Source: Ruminococcus sp.
GTDB lineage: Bacteria; Bacillota; Clostridia; Oscillospirales; Ruminococcaceae
Direction of reading: 5' to 3'
DNA length: 64,000 bases
Assembly: GCA_015066745.1 (NCBI GenBank)
Contig: SVNW01000005.1
Coordinates: 1-64,000 of the forward strand
Under the pieces are notes generated by a model. It did not search any database. It saw only the letters and a program-made list of their open reading frames with translations, and was not told where the DNA came from. Made by a program: the position numbers and the translations under genes. Numbering within the stretch: the first letter of the stretch is position 1; every line of letters begins with the position of its first letter. Positions 53,538 to 62,255 of this stretch are shown piece after piece.

Positions 53538-56423
53538 ATGAAGAAGATAAAAGCATTTTTATCTGCAATAATGCTGGCAGTTTCTTTTGCGTCATGCAAC
53601 AATAGTTCTGAACCGGAGGTAACACCGCAAGGCAGTGAACAAACAAATGATAAGGTTGTGCAGAATGCAGATGTACCTGTATCGACCCAAACATACATGA
53701 GTCAGAAATATTATACAGCACCCCAAAATGTTTGGATAAGAGATATTATGAGCATTTCAGAGGAAAATATAGTTTTTAGCGGAAATATTCAATCGGGATT
53801 TGAAAACTTTGAAGTTTTGCAATATGGTGAAAACAAATTGGTACTTCCTGAGATGTTTGTAAATAATGAACTTATAGATGTTATAGATGCAGGAGATAAT
53901 TATCTGATCGTATGGGAAAACGCAGGCACTAAAGAAATGTCTTTTGTAAATGACAAAGGTGATATTATTTCATCAACAGAAATTAGTCGTAGTTATAAGC
54001 ACGCTGAAATTCTTCCAAATGGAAAAATAGCGGTCATTGATAGTTATGCAGTACAAATTTACAATGAAAATCTTGAACTTGAAAAAGACATAAAACGAGA
54101 AGATTTTACTGAGAGTGAGAAATTCTATATATATGACATGTGTGCAGACAGCAAGGGGAATATATATTGTTTTTTGTGGAATAAATTCGATATGATCAGT
54201 AGCGTGTACTCAATAAATCAATCGGGTGAGATAAATATTATAGAAAACAGTCTGGCTGACCTGGGAGATAATATCGAAAAAATTTTTATAAATGCTGAAG
54301 ACAACCTTATTGTATGTGCTTTAGACAATGGAAGATGTCTTTTTGACGTTGTAGATGTCAGTACAGGAAAGGTACTGACCCTTGATGAGATAGAAGATGT
54401 GTCAGCTGTTTATGGTGCTACGTCAAAGTATGACATTGTTTATTCAAATGAAAAAGGGCTGTATGGATATAATATAAAAACCGGAGTATCTGAAAATCTT
54501 ATATCATCTGACAAATATCCCGATAAAAAAATTTTTAAGGTGTTCATTTTTGATGATGATATATGCCTTATAGTCGGTTCTTATACAGAATCTGAAGACT
54601 GTATAATCGTATCTGATTATGACGGAAATATAACCCAAAAATATCCGTCAGATGAACGATTGGTTTATACAAACAGGGATAATGAAATTTATTATATAGA
54701 AGAAAAATACGATAATAAGTCTCTGGAGAGTGCGTATATAAATAAAGTCGGAGCATCAGGTAACGAACGACTTTTTGAAATGACAGGAATAGACGAAAAC
54801 GCACATATATCCGGAGTAGCGGTTGATAATAATAACAATATTATTGTGCTGTTGTCAAATGAAAGTGATTATCTTTATGTTTACAATATGCAGGGAGAAT
54901 TAATAAGCAATAGTGAAATCAGGACTGACGATTACATAAAACGCCTTATATATGATAAAAACAAAAATGTCATAGCGGTAGGCGATAAAGGCGTATACAT
55001 GATAAACAGCGATTTTACTTTATCGGATACCGGCTTTTCAGGCGATAGTTATTACTATGCGTCAGCGTATGATATATATGATTTTCTTTACTGGACTGAC
55101 AATTCGTTATATGGTCACTCTTTTGACACTCAGAAATCAGAAGGGATCTGGTTATGGAATGATGTTATAGTCGATGATATGAGTGTCGTACAGAACTTGT
55201 ATACAGACGAGAGCGGTGCGTATTACAACAGTAGTGAGGCAGTTTACAAAGTTGGGAAAACAGAAACTTATACAAATGAAAAACAAATCAGATTTTCAAT
55301 AAGCAATTATAGTGATGATGTAAAAGAAAAACTAAAAAGAGCTGTAAAAAGTTTTAACAATGAAAATAGTGATTATCATATTCAGATAGTTGACTTTTCA
55401 TTTGAAAAACCTGATACGGATAATATGATATCCTCAGTCGTACAGGGCGATATACCTGACATAATGATGATAGATACATATGACAACATAATGCCATATC
55501 TTTGTAAGGACGCTTTTGCGGATATAAACAAATTGATTGAAAGCGATAATGAACTTACACATGATATGTTCTATAAAAATATACTTGATGCGTTTACTTT
55601 TAGCGATAAACTGTACTGTATGCCTGTTATATATTCTTTTGACACTATGGTCACAAATAACGCCGGAATTATCGAAGAGCCATCTCAGTTTTATGATGCA
55701 GTAAAAGAAAGCGGTGAAATGATACTTGTAAACACAAATGGTAGTGGAGGTATGGCAGAATATTTGCTGTATTCATATATCATAGAAAATGTTGATTTTG
55801 AAAAAAATAAATGTAACTTCAATACACCGGAGTTTACAGAACTTCTGAAATTTATAAAAGAATATGTTCCGTATGAATTTTGTGAAGAAGATCTGCCTGA
55901 AGAATTGTATGATGAGAACGTGCTTTTTGCCGATACATTTTCTGTAAGAATAGATCGCGCATTTCTTCATAATTATGTGTCAGGAACAGATATATGCGGT
56001 TATCCTTCTTTTGATGGTTATATAGATACAGATGTGACCTTTGCAATATCAGAAAAATCCGAATACAAGGAGATCGCATGGGAATTTATAAAATATTTTA
56101 TGGACTATTACGCAGAAGAAACTCAGGGTGACATGGTGTATGACAGCCACATACTCAGAAGTCATAATGAAAAGCTTATGGAGATTTTAGAACAATATCG
56201 CATAAGCGAAGAAGATTATATGCCTACGGATAAAGAAAGAGAACGCTACAACAAACTTTTTGAAGGCACATGGAAAAGCCGATGTGCATATATCGGTATA
56301 TACAACATACTGGCCGATGAATGTATGTATTACTTTGAAAGTGATGAAGGCGATATATCAGCAGAAGACGTAGCAAACAGTCTGCAGAGTAAAATATCTT
56401 TGTATATGAGTGAAATAAGCTGA
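53538..56423 (+). CDS. Giant lipoprotein: propeller-like region fused to solute-binding protein domain, paralogue 2
   Basis: The 961-residue paralogue of the preceding gene has lipobox FASC with Cys20. Its propeller-like part reads as repeated segments such as GDNYLIVWENAGTKEMSFVND and DNNNNIIVLLSNESDYLYVYN. The C-terminal solute-binding region begins near residue 590 (LKRAVKSFNNENSDYHIQIV) and includes IPDIMMIDTYDNIMPYL and VTFAISEKSEYKEIAWEFIKYF. It has its own promoter and terminator, so the pair is not a simple operon. Divergence between paralogues is high, indicating an old duplication. Confidence 0.72.
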   Translation: MKKIKAFLSAIMLAVSFASCNNSSEPEVTPQGSEQTNDKVVQNADVPVSTQTYMSQKYYTAPQNVWIRDIMSISEENIVFSGNIQSGFENFEVLQYGENKLVLPEMFVNNELIDVIDAGDNYLIVWENAGTKEMSFVNDKGDIISSTEISRSYKHAEILPNGKIAVIDSYAVQIYNENLELEKDIKREDFTESEKFYIYDMCADSKGNIYCFLWNKFDMISSVYSINQSGEINIIENSLADLGDNIEKIFINAEDNLIVCALDNGRCLFDVVDVSTGKVLTLDEIEDVSAVYGATSKYDIVYSNEKGLYGYNIKTGVSENLISSDKYPDKKIFKVFIFDDDICLIVGSYTESEDCIIVSDYDGNITQKYPSDERLVYTNRDNEIYYIEEKYDNKSLESAYINKVGASGNERLFEMTGIDENAHISGVAVDNNNNIIVLLSNESDYLYVYNMQGELISNSEIRTDDYIKRLIYDKNKNVIAVGDKGVYMINSDFTLSDTGFSGDSYYYASAYDIYDFLYWTDNSLYGHSFDTQKSEGIWLWNDVIVDDMSVVQNLYTDESGAYYNSSEAVYKVGKTETYTNEKQIRFSISNYSDDVKEKLKRAVKSFNNENSDYHIQIVDFSFEKPDTDNMISSVVQGDIPDIMMIDTYDNIMPYLCKDAFADINKLIESDNELTHDMFYKNILDAFTFSDKLYCMPVIYSFDTMVTNNAGIIEEPSQFYDAVKESGEMILVNTNGSGGMAEYLLYSYIIENVDFEKNKCNFNTPEFTELLKFIKEYVPYEFCEEDLPEELYDENVLFADTFSVRIDRAFLHNYVSGTDICGYPSFDGYIDTDVTFAISEKSEYKEIAWEFIKYFMDYYAEETQGDMVYDSHILRSHNEKLMEILEQYRISEEDYMPTDKERERYNKLFEGTWKSRCAYIGIYNILADECMYYFESDEGDISAEDVANSLQSKISLYMSEIS

Positions 56424-56482
56424 TATCCTCTTACACCTGCCAAAGCAGTTGTTTTTATTTCTAAGAATAAAAATCAAATAAG

Positions 56483-56523
56483 AAAACGAACCGTTGTAAA
56501 TTCTCTGCAACGGTTCGTTTTTT
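56483..56523 (+). terminator. Strong intrinsic terminator
   Basis: AAAACGAACCGTTG (56483-56496) pairs with CAACGGTTCGTTTT, which begins at 56508, and a T run follows. It isolates the RiPP operon from upstream transcription. Confidence 0.9.
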
Positions 56524-56634
56524 AGATATATTAAATATTTTCTTGATATTAACAAAATACAAAATAATAGTCTTGTTTTTCTTCTGTAAAAGTTTTGAAT
56601 ATTTATTTGCTTGTCATGGGGCAAAAAAATACTA

Positions 56635-56699
56635 TTTACTCCATATTTAATATTGTTTACTCTGTATTTATTGAAAGAGAATCAAGTTTAGTATATACT
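56635..56699 (+). promoter_or_regulatory. RiPP operon promoter with upstream direct repeats
   Basis: TTGAAA (56671-56676) and TATACT (56694-56699) are 17 bases apart. Two imperfect 15-base direct repeats, TTTACTCCATATTTA (56635-56649) and TTTACTCTGTATTTA (56656-56670), have a 21-base period and abut the -35 box. Such phased repeats are typical of activator sites at bacteriocin promoters. No regulator gene lies in the operon. Confidence 0.7.
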
Positions 56700-56706
56700 C
56701 TAAACA

Positions 56707-56731
56707 TACCAAATGAACATCTAATTTGGTA
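56707..56731 (+). promoter_or_regulatory. Inverted repeat at the RiPP transcript start
   Basis: TACCAAAT (56707-56714) and ATTTGGTA (56724-56731) form a perfect 8-bp inverted repeat right at the predicted transcript start. It could be a 5' stabilising hairpin or an operator. The following 110 bases up to the first peptide gene show no ORF of note. Confidence 0.5.
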
Positions 56732-56841
56732 AAAATTATGTCATGTTAATTAATAATATCTGAAATGTTTTACATAGGATAATGTTATGGAAGAGTTAAT
56801 AATTAATGTGAATATAAAAAATATTTTAAGGAGGAGTAGTC

Positions 56842-57000
56842 ATGGGATGCACACAAGATGCTACAGTAGTCGCAAGTTGTGGAGCTGGCTGTATTGCCGG
56901 TTGTGGGCTTAGTGCACTTTTAACTGCTGGTATTGGAACAGCACCAAGTTCACTTATAGGCTCAGTAACAGGGGCAACATGTTCTGTTGTAAATGGCTAA
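56842..57000 (+). CDS. Cys-rich RiPP precursor peptide 1 (thuricin-CD-like CxxxCxxxC)
   Basis: The 52-residue peptide begins MGCTQDATVVAS and has Cys3, Cys13, Cys17, Cys21 and Cys47. Cys13-x3-Cys17-x3-Cys21 is followed by a Gly/Ala/Ser/Thr-rich hydrophobic tract containing TAGIGTAPSSLIG. Both alpha and beta peptides of thuricin CD have the same triple-Cys spacing and a similar GIGS/GVGT tract. A stop codon lies in frame 12 bases upstream of the AAGGAGGAG-preceded ATG, so no longer leader is possible. Only about 12 residues precede the triple-Cys core. It is the first gene of a maturation/export operon. The final product is inferred, not known. Confidence 0.85.
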   Translation: MGCTQDATVVASCGAGCIAGCGLSALLTAGIGTAPSSLIGSVTGATCSVVNG

Positions 57001-57036
57001 TGTTTACTGAATCAAAAATGGAAAGGAGTTGTAAAC

Positions 57037-57198
57037 ATGGGATGTTCAAATGATGCTTCAGTAGTTGCAAGTTGTGGAGCTGGTTGTATTGCCGGTTGTG
57101 GACTTAGCGCACTTTTAACTGCTGGTATTGGAACAGCACCAAGTGCTTTAATAGGAACAACAACAGGTGCTACATGTTCAGTTGCAACAGGCAACTAA
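57037..57198 (+). CDS. Cys-rich RiPP precursor peptide 2
   Basis: This 53-residue twin of peptide 1 lies 195 bases downstream with its own GAAAGGAG site. All five cysteines are conserved (3, 13, 17, 21, 47), and residues 9-35 are identical to peptide 1. Differences cluster at the N-terminus (SND against TQD), at 37-42 and at the last few residues. In the central 80 bases the few DNA differences are synonymous, which shows selection on the peptide. Two similar but distinct peptides suggest either a two-component antimicrobial or gene-dosage duplication. Confidence 0.85.
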   Translation: MGCSNDASVVASCGAGCIAGCGLSALLTAGIGTAPSALIGTTTGATCSVATGN

Positions 57199-57220
57199 TT
57201 ATATTTTTGTTTATATAGAG

Positions 57221-57258
57221 GATATTGGAATAGAGGATAATACTTTATTTCAATATTC
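57221..57258 (+). terminator. Weak intercistronic hairpin after the precursor genes
   Basis: GATATTGGAAT and ATTTCAATATTC form an imperfect stem followed by TTTATTTA. It may lower expression of the maturation genes relative to the peptides, as is common in bacteriocin operons. Confidence 0.45.
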
Positions 57259-57341
57259 TTTATTTACAACTAAATATAGAACATAGTGTGCAGTAAATCA
57301 AGACTATAACATTTGGATACGAAAACTATTGGAGATTAAAT

Positions 57342-58847
57342 ATGAAGACAAATTATTATCAGAAATTTAATACACGAAAAGGGAATAGTTATATATATGA
57401 TGGCGTGAGTTCATCAGTAATCCCAGATGAAGGTGTTTTGGAAGAAATAATAAAATTGCATAATGATAATTATGATTATATTCAGATTTTAGATAAATTA
57501 TCACGTAAGTATGATGAACAAATTTTAAAAAGTGCAATAAAATTTGCTGACAGATGGAATAAAAAATATGGTGGTTTTTTTGTAGATACTGATAATGTGA
57601 TTAAGCCTATTAAAGCTAACGCTGATATGGTTAAACAGTATATGGATAATGGTGAACTTTATCTATTAGTCTTATCAGTAACCGAGGATTGTAATTTTAG
57701 ATGTAAATATTGTTATCTTTCAGAAACATATGATTACACAAGGAATCGAACATCTTGCCACATGACATTTGAAACAGCCAAAAAAGCAGTTGATTTTTAT
57801 TTTGATCTTATACGAAAATACAAGAAAATTAAACCTAACAAGAAAGCTAGTATCAATTTTTTTGGCGGTGAACCTCTTTTAGAGATGGATCTTGTTAGAA
57901 AAGTTGTGGAATATGCCAAGAAAACATGTCCTGTTGAACTTGATTTCGATATAACAACAAATGGTTATCTTTTGACTGATGAAGTAGCAGATTTTTTAGT
58001 TGAAAATGATTTCTATGTTGCTGTAAGTCTTGATGGTGACAGGAAAAACAATAGCAATCGTGTTATGTCAAAAAATACTGAAACTTTTGAAAAAGTGCTT
58101 GAAAATATAAAACGTTTTAGAAAAAGATATCCTCTGTATGGTAAATTCGGATTGTTGGCGGTTTATGACATAAATACTGATTTGGAAAAAAATGCAGAGT
58201 TTTTTGACGATATAGAACTTCCGCCTGTACTTAGAGTAACGGGGGTTGCGTCCAATAATACATGTTATTATCAGAAATTTTCTGAAGAAGATTATGCCAG
58301 ATTCAATAAACAGATTACTAAGTTGAGAGAAGAATATATTGAAAAGAAAAAGAAAAGTCTTCCGATATCTACATATCAGATGGTTCTTTTTGAGAATGAA
58401 CTTTTTCAGTTATATATGAGACGAAGATATAAGGATAATAAAGGTGCAATACTGCCATATACCGGAACGTGTTTACCTGGTGTTAGATTAGGAGTGCGGG
58501 CAGATGGAACATTTGATATTTGCGAGAGAATGAATCAGGAATTCCCGATAGGAAATGTTAATGATGGATATAATCTTGAAAATATAGCACAAATAATAAA
58601 TAGATATAATGATGATGTAACCGGTAAATGTGGAACGTGTATAGGAAATAAAGTATGTTCTATTTGTTATGCAAATGTAGCAGGAGACAAAAAATTTAAT
58701 TGTGATTCAAAAGTCTGCAATCAGGTTAGAGAATTTGTGAAGAATGGTTTTGCTTTGCTCTATGAGATACTTGAAGAAAATCCGGATGCGTTTAAACAGG
58801 AAGAATACGATAAGGTAATAAAAAATATGCTTATATTTGAAGGGTGA
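57342..58847 (+). CDS. Radical SAM/SPASM peptide maturase
   Basis: The 501-residue enzyme is the probable thioether-forming maturase. The N-terminal 100 residues include a possible precursor-binding (RRE/PqqD-like) region. CNFRCKYCY gives the SAM cluster ligands Cys117, Cys121 and Cys124. NFFGGEPLLE and SLDGD are radical SAM barrel motifs. A C-terminal SPASM domain from about residue 393 (TGTCLPG..., CGTCIGNKVCSICY, CDSKVCNQ) holds auxiliary clusters. This architecture matches sactipeptide synthases such as TrnC/TrnD and AlbA. GGAG lies about 9 bases before the ATG. It is the only complete radical SAM enzyme in the operon. Confidence 0.92.
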   Translation: MKTNYYQKFNTRKGNSYIYDGVSSSVIPDEGVLEEIIKLHNDNYDYIQILDKLSRKYDEQILKSAIKFADRWNKKYGGFFVDTDNVIKPIKANADMVKQYMDNGELYLLVLSVTEDCNFRCKYCYLSETYDYTRNRTSCHMTFETAKKAVDFYFDLIRKYKKIKPNKKASINFFGGEPLLEMDLVRKVVEYAKKTCPVELDFDITTNGYLLTDEVADFLVENDFYVAVSLDGDRKNNSNRVMSKNTETFEKVLENIKRFRKRYPLYGKFGLLAVYDINTDLEKNAEFFDDIELPPVLRVTGVASNNTCYYQKFSEEDYARFNKQITKLREEYIEKKKKSLPISTYQMVLFENELFQLYMRRRYKDNKGAILPYTGTCLPGVRLGVRADGTFDICERMNQEFPIGNVNDGYNLENIAQIINRYNDDVTGKCGTCIGNKVCSICYANVAGDKKFNCDSKVCNQVREFVKNGFALLYEILEENPDAFKQEEYDKVIKNMLIFEG

Positions 58848-58860
58848 AAGGATGCTATAA

Positions 58861-60123
58861 ATGAAGTGGTTTAGATTTTATCCAGATGTAGTTTTAGAAA
58901 ATGGTGTAGTGAGATCAACATTATATTTTTTAGGCGAAAAAAAAACAATACATTTAAATAAACATGAAAGTGAAATAATTAGAGCGTTTGAAAACAATCC
59001 TATTGAGAAAGTTGAAGAAATATTCGGAAAAGAGATTGTTAATAGAGCACTGGATACTATGTTGGAAAATGGAATGGGAAATGTTTATAATTGGAAAGCG
59101 TATGCTGAACCTTATAAGCCTCATGTAGAATATGATCTTGATCTTTTTTTTCAGAATGAGTTAAAAATCAATGATTTTTATATTCAAACCGGAACCGATT
59201 CCAAGTATAATGCAGATGATATGGAGTTTATTACTGCGTATGAAGGATGTTGTTCTTTCATAGCACCATGTAAAGAAACTCCCGATTACCAAGGTGACTT
59301 TAAAATAATAAAAGATAGTATTGCACAATTAAGTGAAAATGCGGTTAAAAATTTTACAATTGGTGGTGGAAATCCGTTCTCCGAATGGAAAAGTGTTAAA
59401 TCTCTTATTGATTTTATTCTTGAAAAGTTTAATACAAATGTAACCATAGTCTGTCCTAATACACAAGTAAGTGAAGAATGTTTGAAATATATTTATGAGA
59501 AAGACATCATTTTAAAAATTAGTGTTTTTATAAACGAACTTAATGATGCTACAAAGCTGCAAAAATTTCGTGAGTGTATTGAAAATTATATAGAAAAAGA
59601 TATTTATGTAAAATTAAATCTTATATATGATGCAAGGTATGATTGTGACACAAATATTGAAAATCAAATTCGTTCATGGAATATGTGTAGTGTAGATTTA
59701 ACACATTTGTTGTATAAGACCAGCGATAGACTTATTGGTTTGGATACAAATAAAAAACGTGTTGAAAACATTGATATGAATCAGTATTATGAACGAATTA
59801 ATTGTAGAACTGGAAAAGTTGCCATTTTATCTAATGGTGAAATACGTCCATGTGCATTCAGTAAAATAATTTGGGATAAGAATCCGAATAATCTTTTTTC
59901 AGTTTTTGAAAAAAATCTTCAAAAAGATGTATGGTTTAGAAAGAAAAAGGATGTTAAGGTATGTTCTAAATGTGAAAATAAATTTGCATGTTATGATTGT
60001 AGTATAGTACATGAAATGATGGAGAATAATGTCGATTCGCTCCGTATGATGTGTAGTTATGACCCTAATATAGGGATATGGACAGATGGTGAAGAAACCA
60101 GAGGTGATTTTGAATGGCAGTAA
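58861..60123 (+). CDS. SPASM protein with degenerate radical SAM motif
   Basis: The 420-residue protein follows the maturase by 13 bases. Its middle keeps a radical-SAM-like barrel: FTIGGGNPFSEW replaces the usual GGEP strand. The cluster motif is broken, because Cys130 and Cys137 stand at the first and third positions but Ile134 replaces the second cysteine. The C-terminal SPASM region is complete (INCRTGKVAILSNGEIRPC, CSKCENKFACYDC, MMCSYDP). It therefore probably cannot cleave SAM in the normal way and may act as a scaffold, precursor-recognition subunit or electron relay for the upstream enzyme. It overlaps the ABC ATPase gene by 10 bases. Confidence 0.82.
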   Translation: MKWFRFYPDVVLENGVVRSTLYFLGEKKTIHLNKHESEIIRAFENNPIEKVEEIFGKEIVNRALDTMLENGMGNVYNWKAYAEPYKPHVEYDLDLFFQNELKINDFYIQTGTDSKYNADDMEFITAYEGCCSFIAPCKETPDYQGDFKIIKDSIAQLSENAVKNFTIGGGNPFSEWKSVKSLIDFILEKFNTNVTIVCPNTQVSEECLKYIYEKDIILKISVFINELNDATKLQKFRECIENYIEKDIYVKLNLIYDARYDCDTNIENQIRSWNMCSVDLTHLLYKTSDRLIGLDTNKKRVENIDMNQYYERINCRTGKVAILSNGEIRPCAFSKIIWDKNPNNLFSVFEKNLQKDVWFRKKKDVKVCSKCENKFACYDCSIVHEMMENNVDSLRMMCSYDPNIGIWTDGEETRGDFEWQ

Positions 60124-61040
60124 TTAAGACTGAACTTCTTAAAAAAATATACGGAAAAAAGTGTGTGCTAGATTCTGTTTCTTTTGAAATAGAAAAGGGT
60201 GATATAGTAGGATATCTCGGACCAAATGGCTCAGGTAAAACTACAACTATAAATATTATAACAGGTCTGCTCAAAGCTACTGACGGTAAAGCTGAGTTGC
60301 TTGGTTATAATGTTGAAAGAGACTATAGCAAACTTTTTGGCAAGATAGGTATTTTGTTTGATGATAATGGTTTATATGAAAGAATGACAGTAAAACAAAA
60401 CCTTGATTATTATTTAGATTTATTTGGTGAAAACAAAAATCTTGATGTGGATTATAGAAATAAACTTTTCAATCAAATGAATTATGAAGAAATAAGCAAT
60501 CTTGAAGTTAAACAACTTTCAAAGGGAATGAAGCGAATGGTTGGATTGGTAAGGGCATTAATGCTTGAGCCAGAAGTGTTGATTCTCGATGAACCGTTTG
60601 ATGGAATAGATTTGGAAAATAGAAGTAAGTTTATTAAACTGATTAAAGAATATCATATATCAAAAAATCCGGCTGTTATTTTAACTTCTCATGTTATGGA
60701 TGATATAAAGCAGCTTGCTAATAGGATAATTGTAATCAAAAAAGGGAAAAAACTTGTGGATTGTTCTATGGATGATTTTAAAAATCTTGCAATTTCTAAA
60801 AAATACAGAGTCATATTTAATTCTGAGAAAGAAGCGAATAAATTTGCTGATTTTTGTATGAGTAAAGACATGAGTTGTGATGTAAAATGCAGAGATGTTA
60901 ATATAAGTATTTCGTCAGATGATGATATAAAATCTCTTTTAGATTTGAGTAAAAGTGAGTTCAGAGATTTTTACGAAGATTATCAGGAGATTGATGAGAT
61001 TTATTTAAATCTTATACAGTCACAACAAACGGAGGGATAA
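60114..61040 (+). CDS. ABC transporter ATP-binding protein (RiPP export/immunity)
   Basis: The 308-residue nucleotide-binding subunit has GPNGSGKTT (Walker A), LSKGMKRM (signature) and VLILDEPFDGID (Walker B). There is no peptidase C39 domain, so it cannot trim a leader. GAGGTGA precedes an ATG that overlaps the SPASM gene by 10 bases, showing tight coupling. In thuricin CD the equivalent TrnF works with permease TrnG for export or immunity; the same is inferred here. Confidence 0.88.
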   Translation: MAVIKTELLKKIYGKKCVLDSVSFEIEKGDIVGYLGPNGSGKTTTINIITGLLKATDGKAELLGYNVERDYSKLFGKIGILFDDNGLYERMTVKQNLDYYLDLFGENKNLDVDYRNKLFNQMNYEEISNLEVKQLSKGMKRMVGLVRALMLEPEVLILDEPFDGIDLENRSKFIKLIKEYHISKNPAVILTSHVMDDIKQLANRIIVIKKGKKLVDCSMDDFKNLAISKKYRVIFNSEKEANKFADFCMSKDMSCDVKCRDVNISISSDDDIKSLLDLSKSEFRDFYEDYQEIDEIYLNLIQSQQTEG

Positions 61041-61041
61041 T

Positions 61042-61761
61042 ATGGATAATAATTTTAAGACTATTGGTACAATAGTGAAAAAAGAAATTATTGACTGTGT
61101 CAGAACTTTAAAATTTGTTTTATTAGCCGGTATGGTATGTTTTAATATTTGTATGTATGCTACTGAAACTACTATTTTTGAAATGTTCAATAATGAATCT
61201 GTTCTTTGTAAACAACTTGGAATAAATATGATGTATCTTGCAGCTATGTCAATTTTATTTCTTGGTTCGGCACTTGTAAATAAGCTTACATACGAGGAAA
61301 AAAAGAATAAAACGATTCATATGTTGCTGAGTATGGGGATTCCAACAGTTACTATATGGATTTCCAAGATGATTGCTATAGTAATTATGTGTGCAGTTTA
61401 TAGTATTTTAAATTTAGCAATACATGTTGTATTCTTGAAAATTATTTCAGGGCATTTTGTGTCGTTTACAATGATGTCCGCAGTAATGACTTTTATAACA
61501 ATACCAATTTTGTGTTATGGATTTTTATTTATTGTGTCAATAGCATTTATGTATTTTAGTAAAATGAATGTAATAGGTATGCTGATTCAAATAGTTCCTT
61601 ATTTAGGTGTTTGGGAGATATCACAGAAACTAATTGAATATACAACGATTCCTACTTTAATTGTAATTTGTTCTTTTGGGATTGGTTTTGTTCTTATGTT
61701 TATATCAGCTATGATTGTAAGAAAAATTCCAAAAGAAAAGATTGTTACAAGAGTGGATTAA
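61042..61761 (+). CDS. ABC-2 type permease (RiPP export/immunity)
   Basis: The 239-residue protein has six hydrophobic helices (about residues 21-40, 59-78, 105-130, 140-165, 170-195 and 207-228) and is the transmembrane partner of the preceding ATPase. CGGAGGG lies just before the ATG, one base after the ATPase stop. The size and six-helix fold resemble lantibiotic immunity permeases. Substrate is assigned by operon context only. Confidence 0.82.
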   Translation: MDNNFKTIGTIVKKEIIDCVRTLKFVLLAGMVCFNICMYATETTIFEMFNNESVLCKQLGINMMYLAAMSILFLGSALVNKLTYEEKKNKTIHMLLSMGIPTVTIWISKMIAIVIMCAVYSILNLAIHVVFLKIISGHFVSFTMMSAVMTFITIPILCYGFLFIVSIAFMYFSKMNVIGMLIQIVPYLGVWEISQKLIEYTTIPTLIVICSFGIGFVLMFISAMIVRKIPKEKIVTRVD

Positions 61762-61789
61762 TAGAGAATTTACAATGAGGGCGAGAAAT

Positions 61790-62221
61790 ATGAAAGAATA
61801 TTATAACAATACATATGATTTTTCTGTAAAATATCCTGAATCATGGAAATATAATGAAGAGTTATGTGATGTTGAGGTATGGTTTTATAATGATAATAAT
61901 GATGAGACAGAGTTTAAGTCAACTGTTAATATGATGGTCATACCAAATAGAAATGGAAACAGTCTCCGACAAATTATGAATAAAACAAAACACGATATAA
62001 AGTCGATTTTGAAAAATGTATCTATCAGTGAATATCATATTTTTAATGATAATGAAGGTATACTTACTTATCAGGGCGAAAATAATGATAAATTATTATT
62101 TGAGCAAAGAATTTTTTTAAAAAATAAAGATATTTATTGTTTTACAGGTTGTGTTTCAGAACAAAAAAAGAGCGAATTTTATGGGGAAATAAAAGCTATA
62201 CTCAATAGCATAAAAATATAA
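61790..62221 (+). CDS. PsbP/DUF1795-like small protein
   Basis: This 143-residue protein has the pattern of the PsbP/DUF1795 (DcrB-like) fold: a start at DFSVKYPESWKY, a mixed beta sheet and a C-terminal FYGEIKAILNSIK helix. No signal peptide is visible. ATG 61790 is preferred because GAGG lies 9 bases upstream; ATG 61775 and an earlier overlap with the permease gene are alternatives. Such proteins occur in peptide-antibiotic operons without known function. An immunity or chaperone role is speculative. Confidence 0.6.
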   Translation: MKEYYNNTYDFSVKYPESWKYNEELCDVEVWFYNDNNDETEFKSTVNMMVIPNRNGNSLRQIMNKTKHDIKSILKNVSISEYHIFNDNEGILTYQGENNDKLLFEQRIFLKNKDIYCFTGCVSEQKKSEFYGEIKAILNSIKI

Positions 62222-62255
62222 TCAGAGCATAATGTAATATAGAGAGGTATTATTT

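Noticed and set aside
56787..56841. Small upstream frame in the RiPP leader as an extended precursor leader
   Set aside because: It is out of frame with the precursor gene, and an in-frame stop lies shortly before the precursor ATG.
56842..57198. Lanthipeptide precursors
   Set aside because: There is no LanB, LanC, LanM or LanKC gene; the modification enzymes are radical SAM/SPASM proteins.
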